Shown here: positions 1 through 7,054 of the stretch, piece by piece
How the letters are laid out: each line of letters starts with the position of its first letter
Numbering within the stretch: the first letter of the stretch is position 1
Origin: JBJXHN01 sp046233135
GTDB lineage: Bacteria > Pseudomonadota > Alphaproteobacteria > Rhodospirillales > Rhodospirillaceae
NCBI GenBank assembly: GCA_046233135.1
Contig: JBJXHN010000004.1
Span: 744,001-808,000 of the forward strand
Direction of reading: 5' to 3'
DNA: 64,000 nucleotides
Program-made: the position numbers and the translations under genes
The notes under the pieces: model-generated
The model's database searches: none
The model's input: only the letters and a program-made list of their open reading frames with translations
What the model was told of the DNA's origin: nothing

Positions 1-269
1 ATGCCCTGTTCGCGTTCGGCCTGCAGGCCATCGAGTAACAGGGCGTAATCGATGCGGCCGGCCCCGGTGGTGCCGACGGCCTGGCTGTCGCGCTCCAGGG
101 CCACCATCAGGTCGTCGAAGACCATCTTGCAGTCATACAGCAGGCGGCCGATCAGGGTGCTTTTGCCGTCGTCGACGCTGCCGCAGGTCAGAATCCGCAG
201 CAGGCCCTTCGCCTCGTGATTTTGCAGGTATTCCTCCACCTGCCGGGCGGTCTGGCTGAGGGCGGTCAT
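1..269 (-). CDS. cysN: Sulfate adenylyltransferase subunit 1 (CysN), N-terminal fragment
   Basis: This is the first 89 or so codons of the GTPase subunit of ATP sulfurylase; the rest lies beyond the left edge. CysN hydrolyses GTP to drive formation of adenosine 5'-phosphosulfate from ATP and sulfate, in complex with CysD. The translation begins MTALSQTARQVEEYL and carries the P-loop GSVDDGKST followed by LIGRLLYD, which is diagnostic of EF-Tu-like CysN/NodQ GTPases. The ATG at 269 lies one base after the cysD stop codon, so the two are translationally coupled. Many alphaproteobacteria fuse CysN to an APS kinase (CysC/NodQ); this cannot be judged here because the C-terminus is missing. Confidence 0.93.
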   Translation of the reverse strand, partial: MTALSQTARQVEEYLQNHEAKGLLRILTCGSVDDGKSTLIGRLLYDCKMVFDDLMVALERDSQAVGTTGAGRIDYALLLDGLQAEREQG

Positions 270-270
270 C

Positions 271-1161
271 CTAGAAATATCCTTCCTGCTTCTTCAACTC
301 CATGGACGCGGACTGATCGTGGTCGATCAGCCGGCCGGCCCGTTCGGAGGTGCGCGCCACCATCATCTCGCCGATCACTTCCAGCAGAGAGGTGGCCGTG
401 CTTTCGATGCCCGCGGTCAGCGGATAACAGCCCAGGGTGCGGAAGCGCACCGACTTCATTTGCGGGGTTTCCCCGGGCTGCAGCGGCAGGCGGTCGTCGT
501 CGACCATGATGATCTGGCCGTCCCGTTCCACCACCGGACGCTCTTTCGAGAAATAGAGCGGCACCACGGGGATCTGTTCGCGCATGATGTAGAGCCAGAT
601 ATCCAGTTCGGTCCAGTTGGACAGGGGGAAGACGCGCACGCTTTCGCTCTTGTTGACCCGGCCGTTGTAGATGTTCCACAGCTCCGGCCGCTGGTTCTTC
701 GGGTCCCAGCGATTGTTACCGTCGCGGAAGGAGAACACGCGTTCCTTGGCCCGCGATTTTTCCTCGTCGCGGCGCGCCCCGCCGATCACCCCGTCGAACC
801 CGCCTTCGGCCAGCGCGGCGCGCAGGGCGGCCGTCTTCATGATATCCGTATAGGCCGACCCGTGCGTGAAGGGGCTGACACCGTCTTCCACCGCTTCTTC
901 ATTGCGGTGAACGATCAGATTCAGCCCCTCTTCCTCCACCCGCCGGTCGCGGAAGGCGATCATCTCGCGAAACTTCCAGGTGGTGTCGATGTGGAGAAAG
1001 GGAAACGGCGGCCGCGACGGATAGAACGCCTTCAGGGCCAGGTGCATCAGCACCGACGAATCCTTGCCGATGGAATACATCAGCACCGGATTGCGGAACT
1101 GGGCGACGGTTTCCCGCAGGATATGGATGCTCTCGGCTTCCAGGGTGTCCAGATGCTTCAC
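271..1161 (-). CDS. cysD: Sulfate adenylyltransferase subunit 2 (CysD)
   Basis: CysD is the catalytic ATP-pyrophosphatase subunit that makes adenosine phosphosulfate in assimilatory sulfate reduction. The protein has the N-type PP-loop SIGKDSSVLMHL near residue 31, the family stretch FLHIDTTWKFREM, the GGARRDEEKSRAKER segment and a C-terminal KKQEGYF, as in Escherichia coli CysD. I place the start at GTG 1161 (VKHLDTLEAESIH), which gives 296 residues, close to the usual 300. The open frame continues upstream to 1425, but that extension is low-complexity and unlike any CysD. It is divergent from nifE across a 338-base region that contains the nif control sites. Whether cysDN shares that regulation cannot be told from sequence; I found no sigma-54 motif facing this way. 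Confidence 0.95.
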   Translation of the reverse strand: MKHLDTLEAESIHILRETVAQFRNPVLMYSIGKDSSVLMHLALKAFYPSRPPFPFLHIDTTWKFREMIAFRDRRVEEEGLNLIVHRNEEAVEDGVSPFTHGSAYTDIMKTAALRAALAEGGFDGVIGGARRDEEKSRAKERVFSFRDGNNRWDPKNQRPELWNIYNGRVNKSESVRVFPLSNWTELDIWLYIMREQIPVVPLYFSKERPVVERDGQIIMVDDDRLPLQPGETPQMKSVRFRTLGCYPLTAGIESTATSLLEVIGEMMVARTSERAGRLIDHDQSASMELKKQEGYF

Positions 1162-1349
1162 GCGCGCCTCGTCACTGCAAGAGGGGTCGGTCGACCGGTC
1201 CGGTGCGGTCGGTACCGGTGGGCCTACGCCAAAAAGGGGTGGCGGGTAAATAGGGGGCTTCCCGTCGGGACGCAACAAAAAACACACTAATGATGTGGTG
1301 AGAAATTTTATATTACATATAAAAAATGTTTTATTTGGCTTCGGCGGCT

Positions 1350-1365
1350 TGTCGCAAAGGCGACA
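1350..1365 (+). promoter_or_regulatory. NifA upstream activator sequence 1
   Basis: TGT-N10-ACA (TGT CGCAAAGGCG ACA), an exact match to the NifA enhancer consensus. It lies about 75 bases upstream of the sigma-54 -24 element. The arms extend the dyad (TGTCGC/GCGACA). Confidence 0.88.
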
Positions 1366-1366
1366 T

Positions 1367-1382
1367 TGTCCGACACCTGACA
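1367..1382 (+). promoter_or_regulatory. NifA upstream activator sequence 2
   Basis: A second exact TGT-N10-ACA (TGT CCGACACCTG ACA) begins 17 bases after the first. Tandem UAS elements bind NifA cooperatively at other nif promoters. The position, about 57 bases from the -24 element, is close but workable with a bend at the intervening IHF-like site. Confidence 0.82.
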
Positions 1383-1419
1383 GCTGGAATTGATCCCGGT
1401 CAAAGGCTGTTTTCCGTAA

Positions 1420-1432
1420 AATCAAAGCATTA
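1420..1432 (+). promoter_or_regulatory. IHF-like binding site
   Basis: AATCAAAGCATTA fits the IHF core consensus WATCAANNNNTTR exactly. It lies between the NifA sites and the sigma-54 promoter, where IHF normally bends nif promoter DNA. The core alone occurs by chance at moderate frequency, so position is the main support. Confidence 0.55.
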
Positions 1433-1438
1433 GAAAAT

Positions 1439-1453
1439 TGGCATTATCCTTGC
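1439..1453 (+). promoter_or_regulatory. Sigma-54 (RpoN) -24/-12 promoter of the nifENX operon
   Basis: TGGCATTATCCTTGC matches TGGCAC-N5-TTGC, with the invariant GG and GC exactly 10 bases apart. Transcription should begin about 12 bases downstream, near 1465, leaving a short leader to the nifE start at 1500. With the two NifA sites upstream, this is a complete nitrogen-fixation promoter. Confidence 0.92.
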
Positions 1454-1499
1454 TTGCGATGGGGCAGGCAGTGTCCCCCCACAGGCCATGGAGAATGCG

Positions 1500-2888
1500 A
1501 TGTTCACCGACAAGATCGCCAGCGTCTTCAACGAGCCGGACTGCGAGACGAATCGCAATAAGACCGATGCGGAAAAGAAGAAGGGCTGCACCATCAAAGG
1601 GCTGACTCCCGGTGCGGCGGCTGGCGGCTGTGCGTTTGACGGCGCCAAGATTGCCCTGCAGCCGATCACCGATGTGGTGCACCTGGTCCATGGCCCCATT
1701 GCCTGTGAAGGCAACAGCTGGGACACCCGCAATACCGGCTCCAGCGGGCCGATGATCTACCGCTGGGGCTTCACCACCGACATGAGCGAGATGGACATCA
1801 TCCACGGCGGCGAGAAGAAGCTGTGGAAGGCCATCAAGGAAGCCATCGCCCGCTATAATCCGCCGGCGGTCTTCGTCTACCAGACCTGCGTGCCCGCGCT
1901 GATCGGCGACGACATCGAAACCGTGTGCAAGACCGCCACTGAACGCCTGGGCGTGCCGGTGGTGCCGGTGATGGCCCCGGGCTTCGCCGGGTCGAAGAAC
2001 CTGGGCAACAAGCTGGGTGGCGAGGCGCTTCTGGGTCATGTGATCGGCACCCGCGAACCCGACGACGTCAGCGTCTGCGATATCAACGTGCTGGGCGAAT
2101 ACAACGTGGCCGGCGAGTTCTGGCTGGTTCGCCCGCTGCTGGAAAGGCTGGGCATTCGTATCCGCGCCTGCATCACTGGCGACGCCCGCTATGAAGAGGT
2201 GGCGGCGGCCCATACGGCCAACATCAACATGATGGTCTGCTCCCAGGCGCTGATGAACCTGGCGCGCGGCATGCGTGAACGCTGGGGCATCCCCTATTTC
2301 GAAGGCTCCTTCTACGGCATCCAGGATACCTCGGACTCCCTGCGGCAGATCGCCCGCATGCTGGTGGAGCGCGGCGCCCCGGCCGACCTGATCGACCGCA
2401 CCGAAGCGCTGATCGAGGAAGAGGAACGCGCCCTGTGGGCGGCCATGGACGCCTACCGCCCCCGCCTGGAGGGCAAGAAGGTGCTGCTGTACACCGGTGG
2501 CGTGAAGTCCTGGTCGGTGGTCCATGCCCTGAAGGAAATGGGCATGATCGTCGTTTCCACCTCGGTGCGCAAATCCACCGAGGAAGACAAGGTCCGCGCC
2601 AAGGAAGCCCTGGGCGATGACGGCGAGACGGTCGGGGCGATCTCTGCCCCCGAAATGTACCGCATGTTCACCGAGGGCGAGGCCGACATCATGCTGTCGG
2701 GCGGCCGCAGCCAGTTCACCGCCCTGAAGGCCCGCACCGCCTGGCTGGACATCAACCAGGAACGCCACGTGGGTTACGAAGGCTACGCCGGCATGCTGAA
2801 CCTGGTCCAGCAGATGGACCTGGAAGTGAACAATCCGGTCTGGGAGCAGGTGCGCACGCCCGCTCCGTGGGACCTTCAGGAAGCCTGA
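1500..2888 (+). CDS. nifE: Nitrogenase FeMo-cofactor scaffold subunit NifE
   Basis: NifE forms the alpha subunit of the NifE2N2 scaffold on which the NifB-derived iron-sulfur precursor is converted into FeMo-cofactor. The 462-residue protein contains KKGCTIKGLTPGAAAGGCAFDGAK and LVHGPIACEGNSW, the NifD-like P-cluster region, and the family C-terminal half with HVGYEGYAGM. I choose ATG 1500 (MFTDKIASVFNEPDC) because GGAG at 1490-1493 is correctly spaced; the in-frame ATG at 1488 has no ribosome binding site. It is first in the nifE-nifN-nifX-DUF269-fdxB-nifQ run and sits 35 bases downstream of the predicted NifA-dependent start site. Confidence 0.97.
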   Translation: MFTDKIASVFNEPDCETNRNKTDAEKKKGCTIKGLTPGAAAGGCAFDGAKIALQPITDVVHLVHGPIACEGNSWDTRNTGSSGPMIYRWGFTTDMSEMDIIHGGEKKLWKAIKEAIARYNPPAVFVYQTCVPALIGDDIETVCKTATERLGVPVVPVMAPGFAGSKNLGNKLGGEALLGHVIGTREPDDVSVCDINVLGEYNVAGEFWLVRPLLERLGIRIRACITGDARYEEVAAAHTANINMMVCSQALMNLARGMRERWGIPYFEGSFYGIQDTSDSLRQIARMLVERGAPADLIDRTEALIEEEERALWAAMDAYRPRLEGKKVLLYTGGVKSWSVVHALKEMGMIVVSTSVRKSTEEDKVRAKEALGDDGETVGAISAPEMYRMFTEGEADIMLSGGRSQFTALKARTAWLDINQERHVGYEGYAGMLNLVQQMDLEVNNPVWEQVRTPAPWDLQEA

Positions 2889-2913
2889 TCGCGACGAACG
2901 GGAGACTCCCCCC

Positions 2914-4281
2914 ATGACTGCCCAGATCGTCAAATCGAAGAAAGCGCTGTCCGTCAGCCCGCTGAAGACCAGCCAGCCGCTGGGCGCGGCCCTGGCCTTC
3001 ATGGGCCTGGACGGCTGCCTGCCCCTGTTCCACGGGTCCCAGGGCTGCACCGCCTTTGCCCTGGTGATGATGGTTCGCCACTTCCGCGAAGCCATCCCCT
3101 TGCAGACCACCGCCATGAACGAGATCTCGACGATCCTCGGCGGCATGGACAATGTGGAACAGGCGCTGCTGAACATCCGCAAGCGCGCCCATCCCCGCAT
3201 CATCGGCCTGATGACCACCGGTCTGACCGAAACCCGGGGCGAGGATCTGACCGGCGACCTGAAGGCCATCCGCGCCCGCAAGCCCGAACTGGCGGACACG
3301 GAAGTGGTCTTTGCCTCCACCCCCGACTTTTCCGGCAGCCTGGAAGAGGGCTGGGGCAAGGCGGTGACGGCGATGATCGAGACCCTGGTTCCCGACCGCC
3401 TGGGCCGTCCCTCGGCCGGGGCGGGCACCCGGCGCCGGGTCAACATTCTGGCCGGTGCCCAGCTGACCCCGGGGGATATCGAGGAAATCCGCGATACCGT
3501 CGAACGCTTCGGCATGGATGCCACGGTGCTGCCGGACCTGTCGGGCTCGTTGGATGGTCATGTGCCGGAACGCTACATCCCCCACACCCTGGGCGGCACC
3601 ACCCTGGAAGAGATCCGCGAGATGGGTGGGGCGGCGGCGACCATCGCCATCGGCCAGCACATGTCCTACGCTGGCGAGGCGCTGGAGCGGCGGACCGGGG
3701 TCAAGACACACCTGTTGCAGCGGCTGACCGGCCTGGATGCCTCCGACCGCTTCGTGGCGCTGCTGTCCGAGATCAGCGGCCGCCCGGTTCCCGACCGCCT
3801 GCGCCGCCAGCGCAGCCAGCTGCTGGATGCCATGCTGGACGGACACATGGCCTTCGGCGGCAGCCGCCTGGTGCTGGGCGGCGAGCCCGACACCATTCTG
3901 GCCTACGGCACCCTGGCCGCCGGTCTGGGGGCGGTGCTGGCCGGCGTGGTGCTGCCCGGCGACGCCCCCCACCTGGCAGATCTGCCGGCGGAAACCAAGA
4001 TGATCGGCGACCTGGACGACCTGGGCCAGCTGGCCGAGGGCTGCGACCTGATGATCGCCAACGCCAACGGCCGCCTGCCCGCCGCGCGGGCTGGGGTGCC
4101 GCTGTTCCGGGTGGGCTTCCCGGTGATCGACCGCCTGGGGGCGGCCCATCGGGTCAGCGTCGGCTATCGCGGTACCCGGGAAGCGATCTTCGCCCTGGGC
4201 AATGCCCTGATTTCGGCCGCGGAGGCGCATCACGCCCATCCGCCGGCCACGCCCGCCACTCAACGTGAACTAACGCATTAA
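2914..4281 (+). CDS. nifN: Nitrogenase FeMo-cofactor scaffold subunit NifN
   Basis: NifN is the beta subunit of the NifEN scaffold and a paralogue of NifK. The 455-residue protein starts with the family hallmark KKALSVSPLKTSQPLGA, followed by FMGLDGCLPLFHGSQGCTAF, which carries the conserved Cys and His-Gly-Ser-Gln-Gly-Cys region, and by NEISTILGG. The gene lies 25 bases after nifE with a GGGAG Shine-Dalgarno at 2900-2904. NifN and NifE assemble as a heterotetramer in the cytoplasm and pass the finished cofactor to apo-NifDK, helped by NifX-type carriers encoded next. No missing motif or frameshift is visible. Confidence 0.97.
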   Translation: MTAQIVKSKKALSVSPLKTSQPLGAALAFMGLDGCLPLFHGSQGCTAFALVMMVRHFREAIPLQTTAMNEISTILGGMDNVEQALLNIRKRAHPRIIGLMTTGLTETRGEDLTGDLKAIRARKPELADTEVVFASTPDFSGSLEEGWGKAVTAMIETLVPDRLGRPSAGAGTRRRVNILAGAQLTPGDIEEIRDTVERFGMDATVLPDLSGSLDGHVPERYIPHTLGGTTLEEIREMGGAAATIAIGQHMSYAGEALERRTGVKTHLLQRLTGLDASDRFVALLSEISGRPVPDRLRRQRSQLLDAMLDGHMAFGGSRLVLGGEPDTILAYGTLAAGLGAVLAGVVLPGDAPHLADLPAETKMIGDLDDLGQLAEGCDLMIANANGRLPAARAGVPLFRVGFPVIDRLGAAHRVSVGYRGTREAIFALGNALISAAEAHHAHPPATPATQRELTH

Positions 4282-4299
4282 GGAAAGGGGGATCGCATC

Positions 4300-4830
4300 A
4301 TGACGGCCCGCAGATTGCGTTTGGTAGAAGACGGCGCGCCCGCCATCGAACGCGGCCCCGTGGAAGGAGGCCGGATGAGAGTCGGCATCGCGACGCAGGA
4401 CATGAAAACCGTCAACGCCCACTTCGCGGGCGCGCGGAACATCGCCGTCTATGACGTCGGCCAGGACGGCTACAGCTTCGTCGAAGTGATCCAGTTCGAC
4501 GACACCTCGTCCCAGGACGGCAAGCACACCGACGACGGCGAAGACCGCATCGACGCCAAGATCAAGGCGCTGACCGGCGTGCACCTGCTGTTCGTCAAGG
4601 CCATCGGCGGCCCCGCTGCGGCCAAGGTGGTGAAGGCCGGCATCCACCCGATGAAGGTCCAGACCGAGGACCCCATCACCGACATGCTGGAAAAGGTTCG
4701 CGGCATGCTTTGCGGCAACCCGCCGCCGTGGCTGCGCAAGATCATGATGGAAAGCCAGGGCAAGACCAAGACCCTGGACTTCCTGGATGATGACGAGGAC
4801 GAAGAGTCCACCGTAGAGGAGACGGTTTGA
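4300..4830 (+). CDS. nifX: NifX FeMo-cofactor carrier protein
   Basis: NifX binds the NifB cofactor and the VK-cluster and shuttles them to and from NifEN. The 176-residue protein has the NifX/NifB-C-terminal fold: MRVGIATQDMKTVNAHFAGA (residues 26-45) and LLFVKAIGGPAAAKVVKAGIHPMKV, with an acidic tail (DDDEDEES). Two starts are plausible. ATG 4300 follows GGAAAGGGG at about 9 bases, and its N-terminus (MTARRLRLVEDG) resembles alphaproteobacterial NifX. ATG 4375 has a stronger AAGGAGG six bases upstream and begins directly at the conserved domain. I annotate the longer form. Its TGA overlaps the next ATG by one base, so the two genes are coupled. Confidence 0.94.
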   Translation: MTARRLRLVEDGAPAIERGPVEGGRMRVGIATQDMKTVNAHFAGARNIAVYDVGQDGYSFVEVIQFDDTSSQDGKHTDDGEDRIDAKIKALTGVHLLFVKAIGGPAAAKVVKAGIHPMKVQTEDPITDMLEKVRGMLCGNPPPWLRKIMMESQGKTKTLDFLDDDEDEESTVEETV

Positions 4831-5306
4831 TGAGTACCGATGTCGTTGAAGCGACCGCGGGCGATGCCCCGGTGATGGACTCCCTATTCATTAAGCAGAT
4901 GATCTTGCAGATCCGGGCCCATGACACCTATGGCACCTGGGAAGGCAAGAGCGACGAAGAGCTCCTCGCGCCGTTCATCGTCACCAAGGAACAACGCAAG
5001 ACCATGCCGATCATCGGCGATCCCGATCCGGACGTGCTGTGGCGCCTGGAAATGTTCTACGCCGCCATCGGCCTGACCATCGAAAAGAAGACCGGCAAGG
5101 TCGCCTCTCCGATGATGAAGATGAGCCACGAAGGCTTCGGCCGCATGCTGCTGACCACCGGCCGTCTGGTGGTGATCAACGCCTTCCTGCGCGACGTCCA
5201 CCGCTTCGGCTTCGAAACCATCGAGAAGCTGGCGGAAAAGGGCGACAAGCTGGTGGCCGAAGGCGTGGCCGCTATCGAAAAGTTCCCGGAAGCAGCGGCG
5301 GCCTAA
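4830..5306 (+). CDS. NifX-associated nitrogen fixation protein (DUF269)
   Basis: A 158-residue protein of the DUF269 family, found almost only downstream of nifX in diazotrophs. It matches the family in length and in the segments SLFIKQMILQIRAHDTYGTWE, the central KKTGKVASPMMKMSHEGFGR and the RLVVINAFLRDVHRFGF helix. Its biochemical role is not established; genetics in other organisms links it to FeMo-cofactor synthesis. The start ATG 4830 overlaps the nifX stop (TGATG). The TTG codon immediately upstream is not a likely start. The last ten codons, through the stop, are duplicated just downstream (see repeat 5277-5362), which suggests a recent local tandem duplication at the 3' end. Confidence 0.93.
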   Translation: MSTDVVEATAGDAPVMDSLFIKQMILQIRAHDTYGTWEGKSDEELLAPFIVTKEQRKTMPIIGDPDPDVLWRLEMFYAAIGLTIEKKTGKVASPMMKMSHEGFGRMLLTTGRLVVINAFLRDVHRFGFETIEKLAEKGDKLVAEGVAAIEKFPEAAAA

Positions 5307-5362
5307 GCCCCCCTGCTTTCCGGTGGGCTGAAAAGTTCCCGGAAGCGGCGGAGGCCTGAGCC
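5277..5362 (+). repeat. Direct repeat of the DUF269 gene 3' end
   Basis: Bases 5277-5309 and 5330-5362 match at 30 of 33 positions. The first copy encodes EKFPEAAAA-stop of the DUF269 protein; the second, 53 bases on, would encode EKFPEAAEA-stop in the matching frame but lies after the stop codon. It is a non-coding echo of the gene end. Confidence 0.85.
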
Positions 5363-5423
5363 TCCCCCACCGGCCCGACATCACCACAACGATCGACGAC
5401 GAGACCAAGAGGGGAATTGGATT

Positions 5424-5723
5424 ATGGGTGAGATTACGTTCCACACGCGCGATGGGGCGCCGTGGGTGCCGAAGTACCTGACCGAGATTTCCGACGAAGC
5501 CTGCATCGGCTGCGGTCGCTGCTTCAAGGTGTGCAGCCACGAAGTGCTCGAAATGATGGGCATCAACGACGATGGCGACATGGTCGATCCCTACGATGAA
5601 GACGAAGAGATCGTCCGCAAGGTCATGATCGTGAAGAACTCCGGCAACTGCATCGGTTGCGAAGCCTGCGGCACCGTCTGCGGGACCAACGCCCAGACCC
5701 ACGCCACGGCCGAATCGGCCTGA
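5424..5723 (+). CDS. fdxB: nif-specific ferredoxin III, 2[4Fe-4S] (FdxB)
   Basis: A 99-residue low-potential ferredoxin with two CxxCxxCxxxC clusters, CIGCGRCFKVC near residues 32-42 and CIGCEACGTVC near residues 76-86, separated by an acidic insert (DDGDMVDPYDEDEE). This spacing, with MGEITFHTRDG at the N-terminus, is typical of nif-linked ferredoxin III. It probably donates electrons to nitrogenase or to NifEN/NifB during cofactor maturation. A GAGGGG ribosome binding site precedes ATG 5424. It lies between the DUF269 gene and nifQ, as in Azospirillum and Rhodospirillum, and is followed by a strong hairpin. Confidence 0.92.
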   Translation: MGEITFHTRDGAPWVPKYLTEISDEACIGCGRCFKVCSHEVLEMMGINDDGDMVDPYDEDEEIVRKVMIVKNSGNCIGCEACGTVCGTNAQTHATAESA

Positions 5724-5732
5724 GGCGGGGAA

Positions 5733-5766
5733 CCGGGGCGGCTTCTTGGGGGAGGAGCCGCCCCGG
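5733..5766 (+). terminator. GC-rich hairpin after fdxB
   Basis: A perfect 11-bp stem, CCGGGGCGGCT (5733-5743) with AGCCGCCCCGG (5756-5766), with a 12-base loop. There is no good T-run (CTCAGTTTC follows), so it may stabilise the mRNA 3' end or terminate only partly, reducing nifQ relative to the upstream genes. Confidence 0.6.
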
Positions 5767-5850
5767 CTCAGTTTCGGGCATCTTCTTCTCTCCCGATGAT
5801 CGGATCGCCCGGGCGGTCTTCCTGTTCCTGATCCTGCTGCGGAGGTGGTC

Positions 5851-6462
5851 ATGGCCGTCGCGAAGATTGCTCCCATCGAAACCCTGGCGGAAGCCACCTA
5901 TGGCTGGCTGATGGCCTTTCCGGGACCGGGGGATGCGTTCGATCGCCATGTGCTGGCCTGCCTGATCGGTATCGCCCGCATGGACCGTGCCCGCCCGTTG
6001 ACCGAGGCGTTGGGTCTGCCCGCCGAGGATCTGGCCCATCTGCTGGGCCTGTATTTTCCCCATGCGACATCGCTGCTGGGCCTGCTGCCGCGCTACGGCC
6101 AGCCCGGCGAGGACGCCCTTGAGGAGGAAGACCTGCGCGCGCTGCTGCTGGAAGCCCGGGTCTCTGACGAAGACATTCCCCGCTGGCTGGCGGCGATGAT
6201 TGCCCGTCGCTCCCTGGAATCGAACCACCTGTGGCAGGACCTGGGGCTGGGCAACCGCGACGAGCTGAACCAGATGCTTGCCCGCCATTTCCCGGCGCTG
6301 TTCGCCCGGAACCATAAGAACATGAAGTGGAAGAAGTTCTTCTACCGAGAACTGTGTCAGCGCGAGGGTGTGGTGGTCTGCAAGTCGCCCCATTGCGAGA
6401 CCTGCGCCGACTACGCCGCCTGCTTCGACGGCGAGGAAGGGCTCGCGCTGCTGTCGGCGTAA
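5851..6462 (+). CDS. nifQ: NifQ molybdenum donor for FeMo-cofactor
   Basis: NifQ is an iron-sulfur protein that carries a Mo-Fe-S cluster and delivers molybdenum to NifEN/NifH. The 203-residue protein ends with the family signature Cx4CxxCx5C, seen as CKSPHCETCADYAAC near residues 175-189, and with the preceding KNMKWKKFFYRELC. ATG 5851 is preceded by GGAGG (5841-5845) with a 5-base spacer. It is last in the nif run, 127 bases after fdxB and beyond the hairpin at 5733-5766. It may be read through from the nifE promoter; I saw no separate sigma-54 promoter. The following gene is on the opposite strand. Confidence 0.94.
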   Translation: MAVAKIAPIETLAEATYGWLMAFPGPGDAFDRHVLACLIGIARMDRARPLTEALGLPAEDLAHLLGLYFPHATSLLGLLPRYGQPGEDALEEEDLRALLLEARVSDEDIPRWLAAMIARRSLESNHLWQDLGLGNRDELNQMLARHFPALFARNHKNMKWKKFFYRELCQREGVVVCKSPHCETCADYAACFDGEEGLALLSA

Positions 6463-6478
6463 ACCGGGCTTGCGGGCC

Positions 6479-6922
6479 TTATTGTCCTTCCGCCTTCTCC
6501 TGAGGCTCCGCCGCGTGCTTGGTCTCGTGGCGCGGCGTGACGGCCATCAGCACGGAGGGTTCGTGCACCACCAGCCGGTGCCACAACCCGGCCGGCACAA
6601 TGGCCGATTCCTGTGGCGCCAGGGGAAAGGTTCGGACACGCTCGCCGTCGTGAAGTTCCACGGACAGCGATCCTGACGACAGGATCAGCAGCTCGTCGCC
6701 GGCCGGATGGGCTTCCCAGATCGGATAATGCACATCCCTGGGGCCGTTCGCTGCGTGGATCGCCAGCACATAGCCGTGCTTCAAGGCCGGATCCCGGGCA
6801 GAGCCGGTCAGAAATGCGCCGGTCTTCTCATGCGGGGCCATGGCCCCATCCCAGCCGAGATAGATGCAGCTGTCCGCAAGCGGGATCGGGCCGGGTGCGA
6901 GAGGCATCGGGGGGACGGTCAT
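6479..6922 (-). CDS. Cupin-domain protein
   Basis: A 147-residue protein with a single cupin barrel: RDVHYPIWEAHPAGDELLIL (first motif, with His and Glu candidates), a turn GSLSVELHDGE, and a second motif SAIVPAGLWHRLVV. There is no signal peptide, so it is probably cytosolic. Substrate and metal cannot be assigned; the second motif His is retained while the first is degenerate. ATG 6922 follows GGAAAGG at good spacing. It is divergent from a TetR regulator across 132 bases that contain a direct repeat, so it is the likely regulated target. The C-terminal tail (KHAAEPQEKAEGQ) is charged and probably disordered. It converges on nifQ with only 16 bases between stops. Confidence 0.75.
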   Translation of the reverse strand: MTVPPMPLAPGPIPLADSCIYLGWDGAMAPHEKTGAFLTGSARDPALKHGYVLAIHAANGPRDVHYPIWEAHPAGDELLILSSGSLSVELHDGERVRTFPLAPQESAIVPAGLWHRLVVHEPSVLMAVTPRHETKHAAEPQEKAEGQ

Positions 6923-7007
6923 CGGGATTCCTTTCCGGAAATCTGGAGGAGAAATGCCGCGCGGATGGCGGCGCTTGAAGGACCCCCCGGAATATGTGAG
7001 GAATCTC

Positions 7008-7028
7008 TCGCATTTTGAATTCGCATTT
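7008..7028. promoter_or_regulatory. Direct repeat in the cupin/TetR divergent promoter region
   Basis: TCGCATTT occurs twice, at 7008-7015 and 7021-7028, with a 13-base period around a GAATTC centre, flanked by an imperfect AGGAA/TTCCT dyad. It lies between two divergent genes and is a plausible TetR operator. The assignment is by position only. Confidence 0.35.
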
Positions 7029-7054
7029 CCTGAGGGGCAGGACCGGTATCCCAG

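Noticed and set aside
1162..1425. N-terminal extension of CysD to 1425
   Set aside because: The extension (poly-Pro, poly-Phe) is unlike any CysD, and it would span the NifA sites. The family N-terminus begins at GTG 1161.
1422..3524. A 700-codon open frame on the minus strand across nifE and nifN
   Set aside because: It is a shadow of high-GC codon bias on the coding strand. Its translation is low-complexity (Arg, His, Gly, Gln, Ala) and matches no family, while the plus strand encodes clear NifE and NifN.
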